A stretch of 64,000 nucleotides of DNA from CAZBMJ01 sp964493205 (GCA_964493205.1 CAZBMJ010000006.1:1-64000); one strand, 5' to 3'. Positions 53,939 to 63,281 are shown, counted from the first letter of the stretch. Program-made: numbers and translations. Notes: generated by a model not told the origin, from the sequence alone.

Positions 53939-55363
53939 TTAGATCCCAGAAAACAATTTTTTGATATTAAGGATGCCTAGCCCAAAAGAGGCCTTTTCTC
54001 CAATTTGTTGAGCATCTTCCTTGATAAAACGAATCACATCAACAAATAAAATATTTTCATTTGTTTTGCTTAAGTGTTCATGAAGTAATACGGCTATGCC
54101 GGTTACTATAGGCGCAGCCTGACTGGAACCAGTCATATTTACAAACTCATCATTTTTTGTTCCACCAGATAATATATTAGTACCACATGCACAAATAAAG
54201 TTTTGCTGCACTTTTTCATTATATCCTGCCAACATGCCTCTACGTTTAAAAGAATTTTCAGATTTTATAGTACTTGGAAATTCTCTAAGTTCAGAGTATT
54301 TATTTCTTACATTTTTATATTTCACTCCATTACTGAATACATGGTCATCAAGTAAAAAATATAAAGCTTCTATAAAACCAAATAAACGTGGATTTTCTTG
54401 CTTAAATTTTATTTTATATTCATTATCCTCAAAAAAATTTGAGTAATAAATTTCTTTAAATTCTTTATCATTAAAGTCCTGATAATTAATGAATTCTATT
54501 ATATCGCCTTTAGTCATCTTGTTAAACAAATAGTCATTACTAGTATGATCAGAAATATATTTATTCATAAGGGTACGAAGATATAGAAAATCCACTATTT
54601 CATTATATTTATTTTCTTTATGAAAAATTTCATTTAAATCTGTATAGCCCAAAAGGAAATTTTTTTCCTGTTCCAGTTGTTCGTAAGGTATATGTTCAAG
54701 ATTTCCCACAATTAATAAATGATCTTCAAGTCCAGCATCCAATAATTGTAAAATGGGATAACTTGAACCTGTTTTGGTTTCAAATTTTTCCAAAGGATCG
54801 TTAGAAGCAGCAAATATCAATACACAATTATTATCTTGTAAAATTTTTTTTATTCGTTCAATTTCTAGTTCAGATAAGGGATGGTGTAAAGTATCACGAC
54901 CACACTTAGGGCGAACTACATCTGTAAATTCAAATGAAAGATTAATAATTTTGGTTTTTTTTGCCAAAATTTCCAGAGCATCCAAAATATATTGATTACC
55001 ACTACGTTGAAGGTCCTTAGGAAAAAAAGTCATTGTAGCAGCAAAATGCAGGCGAGCTTCATTTGCTACTCCCCCTAAAAAATTATATAATATATTTTTT
55101 TTGCCTGCTAAAATTCCACCTACGTGATTGGCATGAGCGTAATCAGTTTCGATAAATTTAAAACCACCATAATAAGATATTAATCTTTCTTGTTCTATAG
55201 AAGAATGATTAATAAGATTAGGTTCTAAAATGCCAATATCATAATTTTTACCAGTAAGTCCTTTTTCGTGAAAAGAATCAATACTATAATGAGTGATAAA
55301 TTCAAAATTGCCTGAATTAAGATTAATAGATAAAGTAAATAGTAAAAAAAATTTTTTTAACAT
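53939..55363 (-). CDS. Exported subtilisin-like (S8) protein with altered Asp position
   Basis: The 474-residue protein has a signal peptide (FFLLFTLSINLNSG). S8 landmarks are GLTGKNYDIGILEPN, where the usual catalytic Asp appears as E47; HANHVGGILAG with H80; IFAASNDP with the oxyanion Asn; and TGSSQAAPIVTG with S414. A long lysine-rich insert separates Asn and Ser, starting around residue 200. The Asp-to-Glu change may weaken or abolish proteolysis. The gene lies inside the block bounded by the rpsN 3' duplication. Confidence 0.82.
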   Translation of the reverse strand: MLKKFFLLFTLSINLNSGNFEFITHYSIDSFHEKGLTGKNYDIGILEPNLINHSSIEQERLISYYGGFKFIETDYAHANHVGGILAGKKNILYNFLGGVANEARLHFAATMTFFPKDLQRSGNQYILDALEILAKKTKIINLSFEFTDVVRPKCGRDTLHHPLSELEIERIKKILQDNNCVLIFAASNDPLEKFETKTGSSYPILQLLDAGLEDHLLIVGNLEHIPYEQLEQEKNFLLGYTDLNEIFHKENKYNEIVDFLYLRTLMNKYISDHTSNDYLFNKMTKGDIIEFINYQDFNDKEFKEIYYSNFFEDNEYKIKFKQENPRLFGFIEALYFLLDDHVFSNGVKYKNVRNKYSELREFPSTIKSENSFKRRGMLAGYNEKVQQNFICACGTNILSGGTKNDEFVNMTGSSQAAPIVTGIAVLLHEHLSKTNENILFVDVIRFIKEDAQQIGEKASFGLGILNIKKLFSGI

Positions 55364-55812
55364 TATTAATATTCCTTATTTATAAATATTTGTAATATAA
55401 AATTATTATTTTATTTTGTAAATGTATTTATATCTTATTTAATAATAGTTGTCTAGGTTCAATACGTATAAGACTAAAAACGACTCACAGTATATCCTAA
55501 ATGTTCTAATCTCGAAGACTTTAAATGTTTATGGATACATCACTACGATCTTTGCTGCATAAAGCGGCTCCTTTTTTTAGCTTTATACTTCTAAATAATA
55601 GAGCCCTTTCTTATTTATATCAAAATTTCACTGCAACAAGAGTCTTCAAGAAGAAGTAAACTGCTAGAAAACAAAAACTAAGGATAATCTGCTCTATTAA
55701 CAGCTTATTTAAAAACTTTTTCTCTTTCAGATTTGCATAGTACCTGGGGAGCTACAAAAAAATCAACATTGTAAACAATATTGATTTTCATAAAATTTAT
55801 TTTATATAAAAA
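55364..55812. other. Intergenic region downstream of rpsN
   Basis: About 450 bases separate the subtilase start from the rpsN stop. The last 57 bases hold the spacer and terminator of rpsN. The rest contains no open frame with a ribosome site and no recognisable RNA; the AT-rich 80 bases next to the subtilase start presumably include its promoter. Confidence 0.6.
55756..55787 (-). terminator. Rho-independent terminator of rpsN
   Basis: On the minus strand AATCAATATTG and CAATGTTGATT pair across a short TTTA loop (one G-T pair), followed by a run of T. The same hairpin is duplicated at 53659-53690. Confidence 0.85.
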
Positions 55813-56115
55813 TTACCAGCTAGATTTGGTTACACCCGGTAATAAGCCTTTTAACGCCATATTTCTAAATGAAATACGGTTTAGACCAAATTTACGATAC
55901 ACTGCACGGGAGGTTCCTGTGGCAACACAACGTGTGGTTTGACGGGATTTAGATGAATCTCTTGGCATAGCATTAAGTTTCATTTTAGCTATTAATCGCT
56001 CTTCATCGCTTAAATTAGGATTAATTTGAGCAGCTCTCAAATTATCACGTTTTTCTCTGTTTTGCTGCGTAAGCTTTACGCGTTTTACTTCTCTTGCTAA
56101 ATGTCTTTTACTCAT
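55813..56115 (-). CDS. rpsN: 30S ribosomal protein S14 (long, zinc-free form)
   Basis: S14 sits in the head of the small ribosomal subunit. The 100-residue protein is the long form without the zinc CxxC pair and ends in RKFGLNRISFRNMALKG and LPGVTKSSW. GGAG six bases before the ATG at 56115 decides the start over one twelve bases upstream. The gene stands alone, away from the spc ribosomal operon where most proteobacteria keep it. The end of its reading frame is duplicated 2.1 kb downstream. Confidence 0.96.
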   Translation of the reverse strand: MSKRHLAREVKRVKLTQQNREKRDNLRAAQINPNLSDEERLIAKMKLNAMPRDSSKSRQTTRCVATGTSRAVYRKFGLNRISFRNMALKGLLPGVTKSSW

Positions 56116-56176
56116 TACTATCTCCAATAAAATCTAGTCCTCCCTCACATACACCAAGTTTTAGTGTTTGCAAAGA

Positions 56177-57175
56177 TTAAATATAAGAAATTATGCTATT
56201 TACAAAGTCACTAGCTGATGCTTGCCCCCCTAAATCCTTGGTTCTTAAGTCTTTTTGGCTTAATACTTTATGTAGCGCCTTATCTATTTTTAAAGCAGCT
56301 TCAAATTCGCCCAAATAATTAAGCATCATAATGCTACTTTTTAGGCAAGCTGTAGGGTTAGCCAAATTTTTTCCTTCAATATCGTGTGCAGAACCATGCA
56401 CCGCCTCAAAAACAGCGTATTGATCTCCAATATTAGCTCCAGGCACTACCCCAAGGCCGCCCACGAGCCCTGCTGCCAAATCTGATACAATATCTCCAAA
56501 CATGTTTTCTAAAATAATTATATCAAAATATGCAGGGTGCATTACTAGTTTCATGCATAAAGCATCCACAATAATATCTTCGCTTATAATATGTGGATAT
56601 TCTTTTTTTATTTCATTAAAACAAGCTAATAATAAGCCATCGCCTTTTTTTAAAATATTTGCTTTGTGGGCTAAACAAACTTTTTTACGGTTATTTTTTA
56701 TTGCATATTCAAAAGCTTTTCTCACAATACGCATACAGGCATTTTTTGTCATTATTCGTAAAGATATTACAAGACCAGGCTGTATTTCTAACTCTTGGCC
56801 ACAATAAAGTCCTTCTGTATTTTCTCTAAAAATAACTAAATCAACCTGTTCTTGAGAATATTTTAAACCTTCAATGGACTTCACTGGTCGTATGCAAGAA
56901 TAAAGATCTAAGGATTTTCGCAAAGCAACATTGGCACTTTGATGGCCTCCACCAACAGGAGTAGTGGTAGGGCCTTTAATAGCTACTTTATTTTGCTTTA
57001 TAGAGTTTAGAGTTTGTTCACTTAATGACTGGCCATATTTTTCTATAGAATTTAAACCTAAAAGCTGCTCATCCCATGTTATAGAAACATTTGCTGCTTT
57101 TATTATTTTCACGCAAGCATCCATAACTTCAGGGCCTATGCCATCGCCTTTTATTAAAGTAACTTTGTGATTCAT
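56177..57175 (-). CDS. NAD-dependent isocitrate dehydrogenase
   Basis: The 332-residue beta-decarboxylating dehydrogenase opens with VTLIKGDGIGPEVM and has TPVGGGHQSANVALRK (substrate loop), IRPVKSIEG, IFRENTEGLY, KANILKKGDGL, ENMFGDIVSDLAAGLVGGLG and FEAVHGSAHDIEGKNLANP. The loop pattern and short length fit the NAD-type isocitrate dehydrogenases more than the isopropylmalate enzyme, though the latter is not strictly excluded. It would supply 2-oxoglutarate and NADH in the TCA cycle. It lies 61 bases upstream of rpsN on the same strand and is divergent from glpK. Confidence 0.85.
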   Translation of the reverse strand: MNHKVTLIKGDGIGPEVMDACVKIIKAANVSITWDEQLLGLNSIEKYGQSLSEQTLNSIKQNKVAIKGPTTTPVGGGHQSANVALRKSLDLYSCIRPVKSIEGLKYSQEQVDLVIFRENTEGLYCGQELEIQPGLVISLRIMTKNACMRIVRKAFEYAIKNNRKKVCLAHKANILKKGDGLLLACFNEIKKEYPHIISEDIIVDALCMKLVMHPAYFDIIILENMFGDIVSDLAAGLVGGLGVVPGANIGDQYAVFEAVHGSAHDIEGKNLANPTACLKSSIMMLNYLGEFEAALKIDKALHKVLSQKDLRTKDLGGQASASDFVNSIISYI

Positions 57176-57269
57176 GTTTTTAACCTTTTTATAGTTTAAG
57201 CTATTTTATTGTGCCACAATTCATAGTGATAACATATAATAAAAACGCTTTCTTTTATGGAAAAATTTT

Positions 57270-58739
57270 ATGGACTTATTGCTCGCTATCGATCAGGGTA
57301 CTACTGCTACTGTTGCTTTAATTATAAATTCTTTAGGACAAGTAGTATCTAAGCATTCTCAAAATTACCCTCAGCATTACCCCAAAGAAGGCTTTGTAGA
57401 ACATTATGGAACAGAAATTAAAGAATCAGTAAAAATTGCAGTGACTAAAGCCATAAGTAATGCTCAAATCAATCCAAAAAATATCAAAGGGATTGGTGTA
57501 ACTAATCAGCGAGAAACTTTGTGTATTTTTGATAAACAAAATAATCCTGTGATGCCATTTATCGTATGGCAGTGTCGACGTAGTACAGAGATATGTCAGC
57601 AATTAAAAAACAATAATTTTAGTAGCTTTATACAAGAAAAAACTGGATTATTGCTTGACCCTTATTTTAGTGCCAGTAAAATTTTATGGCTTTTTAAAGA
57701 ATATCCTTATCTTAAAAAAGATTGCGAACAAAATAAGCTTTTGTTAGGTACAGTTGATAGCTTTATAACCCATTGGTTTTCTGGGGGGCAGTTACATATT
57801 ACCGACATAACCAATGCCTCAAGAACTATGCTTATGGATATTGATACCGGAAATTGGAGCAAAGAATTATTAGAACTATTTGAAGTACCATTACAAGCGC
57901 TGCCTACTATTGTTGATAATTCTAGTATTTATGGCTACACCAAGGGATTATCCTTCTTGCCAGACGGTATTGCTATTGCTGCTCTTGCAGGAGATCAGCA
58001 AGCGGCTCTTTTTGGGCAAACATGCTTTAACAAAGGTGATGCTAAAGCTACTTTTGGTACTGGTTGCTTTATTTTACTTAACACTGGCGAAGAAAAAATT
58101 TTAAGCAAACATGGCTTATTAACTAGTATTGCTTATAAACTAAAAAATAAAACTAATTATTGTCTAGAAGGTTCTGCTTTTGTGGCCGGTGCTGCCATTG
58201 ACTTTTTAGTCAATTCCTTAGGAATAATCAATAAAGTCGAGGATGTGGAAACTTTAGCCAAAGAAGTAGTTAGTAGTGAGGGCGTAATTTTTGTTCCTGC
58301 CTTATGTGGTCTTGGCACTCCTTTTTGGCAACCTCATGCACGTGGAGTATTAGCAGGCTTATCTAGAGGGAGCACAAAAGCCCACATTGCCAGAGCCGTA
58401 CTTGAAGGTGTGGCTTTACAAAATGAAGCTATATTTAGCGCTATGGCCAAAGATGGCCTAAAGCCCTCTTGTATTAAAATCGATGGAGGAGCTAGCACTA
58501 ACGATTTGTGGATGCAAATTCAAGCAGATATTACCGATGTGCCATCCTATGCAGATAGGGAACAGCAAAAAACAGCCCTTGGTGTAGCATATTTGGCAGG
58601 TTTAGCTCTGAATTTATTTGATATAGAGTCTATAAAATCTTTTAATCAAGTAAATAAATATTTTTCTCCTAATATGGATAAGTGGGAAAGGCAAAGCTTA
58701 ATAGAACGCTATCAAAAAATTATTAATAATAATTATTAA
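57270..58739 (+). CDS. glpK: Glycerol kinase
   Basis: GlpK phosphorylates glycerol to glycerol 3-phosphate. The 489-residue FGGY-family protein has AIDQGTTAT, GIGVTNQRETLCIFD, VWQCRRSTEIC, DSFITHWFSGG, AGDQQAALFGQ, KATFGTGCF and the FGGY-type KIDGGASTNDLWMQ with AYLAGLA. The length is normal. A perfect TATAAT lies at 57235-57240, about 30 bases before the ATG, a candidate -10 element. No glpF or glpD is adjacent. Glycerol 3-phosphate from here could feed phospholipid synthesis. Confidence 0.95.
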   Translation: MDLLLAIDQGTTATVALIINSLGQVVSKHSQNYPQHYPKEGFVEHYGTEIKESVKIAVTKAISNAQINPKNIKGIGVTNQRETLCIFDKQNNPVMPFIVWQCRRSTEICQQLKNNNFSSFIQEKTGLLLDPYFSASKILWLFKEYPYLKKDCEQNKLLLGTVDSFITHWFSGGQLHITDITNASRTMLMDIDTGNWSKELLELFEVPLQALPTIVDNSSIYGYTKGLSFLPDGIAIAALAGDQQAALFGQTCFNKGDAKATFGTGCFILLNTGEEKILSKHGLLTSIAYKLKNKTNYCLEGSAFVAGAAIDFLVNSLGIINKVEDVETLAKEVVSSEGVIFVPALCGLGTPFWQPHARGVLAGLSRGSTKAHIARAVLEGVALQNEAIFSAMAKDGLKPSCIKIDGGASTNDLWMQIQADITDVPSYADREQQKTALGVAYLAGLALNLFDIESIKSFNQVNKYFSPNMDKWERQSLIERYQKIINNNY

Positions 58740-58838
58740 TTATATAAAATTATTACTAAATTATTTTTTTAATTAATAATTTAAATTAAATTATATTTAA
58801 TATATTAAAATATTTTTCATAAATCTTAGGTGATTCTT

Positions 58839-59927
58839 ATGAAAAAAACATCTTACTCTGTTCTTTTATTATCATTAATATTTTTATCTTTTTTAGGTAT
58901 AGCTTTGCCTATTAAAGATTATAAACCACAGTTTATTCGTCAGCTTGTAGCCACAGCTAAAACTCAAGATGTGAGTACACAAGGGGATTCTGCCGATGAT
59001 TCAGCTATTTATATTAATGAAGTAGATGCAAAAAAAAGTTTAATTATTGGTACTAATAAACAGGCAGGATTAATAGTTTATGATCTAGATGGCGAAAAAT
59101 TACAAGAATTTCCTGATGGGGAGCTTAATAACGTAGATATTAGATATGATTTTAGCTGGTTAGGAAAAAATGTGGCACTCATAGCTGCTTCTAATCGAAG
59201 CTATAATACCATAGAGTTTTATTATGTTGACCACAGCCAAAAAGTACAAAAGTTAGAGGCTGGCACACACGAAGCAGGTTTAGAAGTATATGGCCTATGT
59301 ATGTACAAAGATAAAATTAAAAATGAATATTATGTATTTGTAAATAGTAAAAATGGAGAAGTTATCCAATGGAAAATAGAAGCTAATGATGATTCTAAGT
59401 TTTATTTAACTAAAGCGAGAGAACTAAAACTTGCAACTCAAACTGAAGGCTGTGTAGCTGATGATGAGCATAATAAACTTTACATTTCGGAAGAAACTGT
59501 AGGTATTTGGCAATATGAAGCAACTCCTGAAAGTATTTTAGAGCCTGTTTTAATAGATTCTGTAAGTCTAAATGGTAATTTAGTAGCTGATGTTGAAGGC
59601 TTAGCTATTTATAATGCTAATAATAAAGACGGTTATTTATTAGCTTCCAGTCAAGGCGAAAGCGCTTTTAATGTTTATTCACGAAAAACACTAAAATTTA
59701 TTGGTAAATTTCAAGTTAATTATAAAGGCAAAAAAATACAAAACACAGACGGTATCGCTGTGTCCAGTAATTACTTAGGCCACAAATATCCTTTTGGCAT
59801 TATAGTGGTGCAAGATGGCAATAAAACCAATGAGTATCAAAATTTTAAAATGGTACCGTGGGGGGCACTAGCTTTTTCATTTTTTCCACCCCTACACTTT
59901 ATTGCACATGATTCTGTGCTTGATTAA
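58839..59927 (+). CDS. Beta-propeller phytase-like protein
   Basis: The 362-residue secreted protein (signal peptide VLLLSLIFLSFLGIALP) matches the BPP/3-phytase family, calcium-dependent six-bladed propellers that remove phosphate from inositol hexakisphosphate. Visible blocks are DDSAIYIN (the DDPAIW equivalent), SLIIGTNKQAGLIVYDLDG, LNNVDIRYDF, QTEGCVADDEHNKLYISEE and DVEGLAIY with LLASSQGESAF. The usual calcium-binding acids seem present. GTG at 58830 overlaps the AGGTG ribosome site, so the ATG at 58839 is preferred. In a host-associated bacterium it could release phosphate or act on inositol phosphates. Confidence 0.88.
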   Translation: MKKTSYSVLLLSLIFLSFLGIALPIKDYKPQFIRQLVATAKTQDVSTQGDSADDSAIYINEVDAKKSLIIGTNKQAGLIVYDLDGEKLQEFPDGELNNVDIRYDFSWLGKNVALIAASNRSYNTIEFYYVDHSQKVQKLEAGTHEAGLEVYGLCMYKDKIKNEYYVFVNSKNGEVIQWKIEANDDSKFYLTKARELKLATQTEGCVADDEHNKLYISEETVGIWQYEATPESILEPVLIDSVSLNGNLVADVEGLAIYNANNKDGYLLASSQGESAFNVYSRKTLKFIGKFQVNYKGKKIQNTDGIAVSSNYLGHKYPFGIIVVQDGNKTNEYQNFKMVPWGALAFSFFPPLHFIAHDSVLD

Positions 59928-59931
59928 AAAA

Positions 59932-60978
59932 CTATTTCAAAAACTTGACGTAATGCTCTTTATAAATGGAAGCTAAGCTTAAAAACATGGTCATTATTAA
60001 TGGGCCATAAAAAAGTCCTAGCATTCCATATATTTGCACTCCTGCCATAATAGATAAAAATACTAATATTTCATGCATGTGGCTCTTATCACCAATAATT
60101 TTAGGTTTGACTAAATTTTCTAAAATAAATATTTGTATAATATTTAATACAAAAAATACTATTGCAGATACTTGAGAGCCAGTTGAAAAAAGATAAATGG
60201 ATAGAGGCAAAATAACTATTCCACCGCCAATAAGGGGTAAAAAAGATAATACTGCTATTAAAGACCCCCAAATAATGGCACCTTCAATATTAAACAAGTA
60301 AATTAAAATACCAGCGATAATACCTTCAAGAAAAGATATTAAAGTATTACCGGCAAAAATAGCAAAAGAAAGCTCTTTAAATCTAACTATTAATCTTTCT
60401 TGCTCATCTTTAGGTAAGGGTAATAAATCTATAATATAATCTTTTAAAGATTTTCCGTGAATAAAAAACACCAAAATTAAAACTAATGTTATAAATGAAT
60501 TAAATAGTAAATTAGTTAAATTGGCCGCCAATAAAGATGCGTTAGTATAAAAAATATCACTTAATTTTTTTATCATAGAAAAAACAAAAGATGACATTTT
60601 TTCTTTTGGTATATTGATATCAAAATCAGTTAAATAATTTTGCAGTATTTGTATGGTGTTTTTAACATATAAAGAGATATTGTTATCACCAGTAGAATTA
60701 TAAATATTTATCAAGTAAAAAGATTCTTGTATTAAGGCCATTATAAATATCAATATTGGAATTAATACTAATAATAAAACTATAAACGTTGTTAAAAAAG
60801 CCGCTAATTTTTCTTTGTTATGAATTTTGCGCTTTATAAATAAATGCAAAGGTAAAAAAATAGAAACTACAATAAGAGACATTACTAATGGGACTAAAAA
60901 TGTAGTAAGCAAATTTAATACCAAAAAAGCTACAAAAAGCAAAACTGCGATAAAAAACCACATATTTATTCTTAACAT
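59932..60978 (-). CDS. AI-2E family (PerM/UPF0118) transporter
   Basis: The 348-residue integral membrane protein shows the family pattern: two or three N-terminal helices, a soluble-like segment (about 75-140), and a C-terminal helix group with GIIAGILIYLFNIEGAIIWG, FLPLIGGGIVILPL and a closing GMLGLFYGPLIM loop. Members export autoinducer-2 or other small molecules or act in osmotic balance; the substrate cannot be assigned. GGAG lies before the ATG. It is convergent with the phytase and lies 18 bases after the next unknown gene on its strand. Confidence 0.85.
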   Translation of the reverse strand: MLRINMWFFIAVLLFVAFLVLNLLTTFLVPLVMSLIVVSIFLPLHLFIKRKIHNKEKLAAFLTTFIVLLLVLIPILIFIMALIQESFYLINIYNSTGDNNISLYVKNTIQILQNYLTDFDINIPKEKMSSFVFSMIKKLSDIFYTNASLLAANLTNLLFNSFITLVLILVFFIHGKSLKDYIIDLLPLPKDEQERLIVRFKELSFAIFAGNTLISFLEGIIAGILIYLFNIEGAIIWGSLIAVLSFLPLIGGGIVILPLSIYLFSTGSQVSAIVFFVLNIIQIFILENLVKPKIIGDKSHMHEILVFLSIMAGVQIYGMLGLFYGPLIMTMFLSLASIYKEHYVKFLK

Positions 60979-60996
60979 TAGCTTTGTCTCCTATAG

Positions 60997-62352
60997 TTAT
61001 ATAAAAAAATTAGTTTCAGGTATTTGTTCAATAATACTACCTAAACATCTGCGGGCAACTTTATGGCCATTTATTTTATCTGCTAAATTAGCTTCAAGAG
61101 TATATTTTTTAACATTTTCAATTTCATCCTGTGGAACTTTATCAGCAATCAGGGCTAGCTTGTAAAATTGTAATGCTTTTGTTCTTCTTTTTTCTAAAGT
61201 TCTTAAAATATTTAACTGTTCAGCTAATATTTGTCTTAACTGCTTTTGTCTAACGGGTTTATTTTGAGTTAATAAAATATATTCGCCGTAAGGTATTAGA
61301 AATTTACTCAAATAATCAATACGATCATCAAGTTCTTTTATAACACGAGGATTTCCTAAATCAGCTTTACTTAAAATTTTATGAAATCTTTGACTAACAC
61401 TAGATAAGATAATCTCAGCTAATATACTTGAAGTAATAGTTCCTACACCTAAACCTTGCATACCTGCTTCTGCATATTGGATTATATCACCCGCTACGGG
61501 GATAAATTTTGGTATTTCCATTTGAATGCCATGCAAAAGTGTATGATGCTTAATCTTATTATTATTTGCCCCTAACATTTTTTTATCAATGGCATCTCCA
61601 CTGAGAGTTATTACTGTGCGAGAATGGTCAGAAATTACTTTTGAAACCCCAAAAGTAACTGGTATTAAAAGACTACCTGCTGCCATTAAAAAAGTATTAA
61701 TGCCAAATTCTGAAATTTTTATACCAATATGGGCAGTTTTACGACTTTTATAACGAGGCAATAATTCATATAAAGATTGACCAAAAATATCTTCAGTAAT
61801 TTGCTCAACATTTCCTCTGAGAGTTAAATTATTTTTAATATAAAACCCACCATCTTTAACTTTATGATTTATAGTTGTTAAATGGCCTGTTATGCCCAGT
61901 CCATATTCTTGTATTTTTTGATCTCTAATTTTTGTGTTAATAATTTCTTTCTTTTTTTCTTTAACAAAGATTTCTTGATGCTCTAAGAGCCATTTTTCAT
62001 GATTAAGTTGCTCTTTTAAATAAGGATAATCATTAATTTTAGGATGATTTTTAAGAGTATCTAAGGGTATTAATAAAAATCTTTCAAGTTCAGTAAATTT
62101 ATACGTACTTAAAGATTGGTAATTATCTTTAAAACTTTTGGCTATTTTTAAATAATCAGAATAATTAGGATTTTTAGCAAACCCTTCTTCAACTTTGGGC
62201 ATATTTTGTAGAGAATTTTTCTGCAAAACTATATTTGGCTTGCTTGAAGGCATAAAAGTATCAGCCAAATTTTTTGATTTAATAACCTCTAATAATTGAG
62301 TTGGATTAGCATTACACAAAGAAGCCACATTAGAAATACTTACACTCTTCAT
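60997..62352 (-). CDS. Hypothetical protein with strong ribosome site
   Basis: The 451-residue protein lacks a signal peptide. Its N-terminal half is polar and helical. A hydrophobic stretch at about 225-245 (INTFLMAAGSLLIPVTFGV) and a glycine-rich weakly hydrophobic stretch near 300-320 could insert into membranes. The C-terminal half is a long charged helix. A perfect GGAGGGG stands seven bases before the ATG, suggesting high expression. It precedes the AI-2E-type permease gene by 18 bases. No family is recognised; the N-terminal polar region followed by paired hydrophobic segments resembles some effectors, which is only a resemblance. Confidence 0.7.
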   Translation of the reverse strand: MKSVSISNVASLCNANPTQLLEVIKSKNLADTFMPSSKPNIVLQKNSLQNMPKVEEGFAKNPNYSDYLKIAKSFKDNYQSLSTYKFTELERFLLIPLDTLKNHPKINDYPYLKEQLNHEKWLLEHQEIFVKEKKKEIINTKIRDQKIQEYGLGITGHLTTINHKVKDGGFYIKNNLTLRGNVEQITEDIFGQSLYELLPRYKSRKTAHIGIKISEFGINTFLMAAGSLLIPVTFGVSKVISDHSRTVITLSGDAIDKKMLGANNNKIKHHTLLHGIQMEIPKFIPVAGDIIQYAEAGMQGLGVGTITSSILAEIILSSVSQRFHKILSKADLGNPRVIKELDDRIDYLSKFLIPYGEYILLTQNKPVRQKQLRQILAEQLNILRTLEKRRTKALQFYKLALIADKVPQDEIENVKKYTLEANLADKINGHKVARRCLGSIIEQIPETNFFI

Positions 62353-62440
62353 AAGTCCCCTCCTACGTAAGATTAAAATTTATACTTCTATGTGTTTTTT
62401 ATTGGCAAATAATTATTGTTTTATAAAATTTGATCTTTAT

Positions 62441-63280
62441 TTATTGAGCCTTGCTCCAGTAAAGATTAACCCTAGAATTAAGTTTGCTCCAATAAGCAAA
62501 ACTAAAGCTTGCTCCTTCAGAATCAATATCATGATTAGCAAGATAATCTTTGTCTAACTCCTCAGATAGATTAATAACCTTGCCTGGCCCCACTAAGACC
62601 CCAAACATATCAACATTTTTATTGCATAACAAAGCACCACTCATCCCGGCGGTAACTGACAATTTGGAAATAAGCCAAGTATGGGCAGAATAATCGCAAA
62701 AGGCAAAGATTTTAGGCAAATTAATAGCATAAGGTATAAAATGCTGACCATTATTAACTAATTTAATAAAGATAAAAATAAAATTATTTAGCTCGTTTAC
62801 GCCATTGCATTGGGATATGGAGGGCATATCTGCCAAACAAAAATCCTCAGGCATTTCTTGGGTAAAGACCAGTGTTACTGCGTCATCGCCTTCGCTGTAG
62901 TAATTATAATAATTCTTAACCTGTTTTGCCCTATAGCCATTCTCTACTTTTTCAACAATATAAGAATTGCTTTTTTCACTATTGGTAATAAGCATGGCTG
63001 CTCGTTGCAAATACTCGGGACAGCTTTTTTCGTACCGAGAAAGATCGTCATATTTATCAAAAACTCCAGGCTCATAGGTGCCTGATGATAGATTCATCTG
63101 GTGAGGTAAAGCATGTCGTATTGTTAAAAAATAGTCTTCGTTTAGCTTTATGGCAGTAGCATAGCTAAAAGAGTCTAACTCAAGTTTCTTCTCGATCTCG
63201 TATAGATTTGCTGCTTCTATTTGGGGATTCATCCCTAGCAAAAATGAAGAACAAAATATGGATATAAAAAAAGTTTTCAT
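62441..63280 (-). CDS. Exported trypsin-like (S1-fold) serine-protease-like protein
   Basis: This 279-residue protein has a signal peptide (TFFISIFCSSFLLG). A chymotrypsin-like triad can be traced: YFLTIRHAL (H56, the TAAHC equivalent), EGDDAVTLVF (D132/D133) and TAGMSGALL (S214, the GDSGG equivalent, with a relaxed oxyanion loop). FGVLVGPGKV follows as expected for the strand after the serine. The ATG at 63280 is chosen because it opens the signal peptide; the ORF extends upstream over the next gene. Proteolysis is probable but not proven. It is one base from the preceding reading frame, so the two are coupled. Confidence 0.75.
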   Translation of the reverse strand: MKTFFISIFCSSFLLGMNPQIEAANLYEIEKKLELDSFSYATAIKLNEDYFLTIRHALPHQMNLSSGTYEPGVFDKYDDLSRYEKSCPEYLQRAAMLITNSEKSNSYIVEKVENGYRAKQVKNYYNYYSEGDDAVTLVFTQEMPEDFCLADMPSISQCNGVNELNNFIFIFIKLVNNGQHFIPYAINLPKIFAFCDYSAHTWLISKLSVTAGMSGALLCNKNVDMFGVLVGPGKVINLSEELDKDYLANHDIDSEGASFSFAYWSKLNSRVNLYWSKAQ

Positions 63281-63281
63281 A

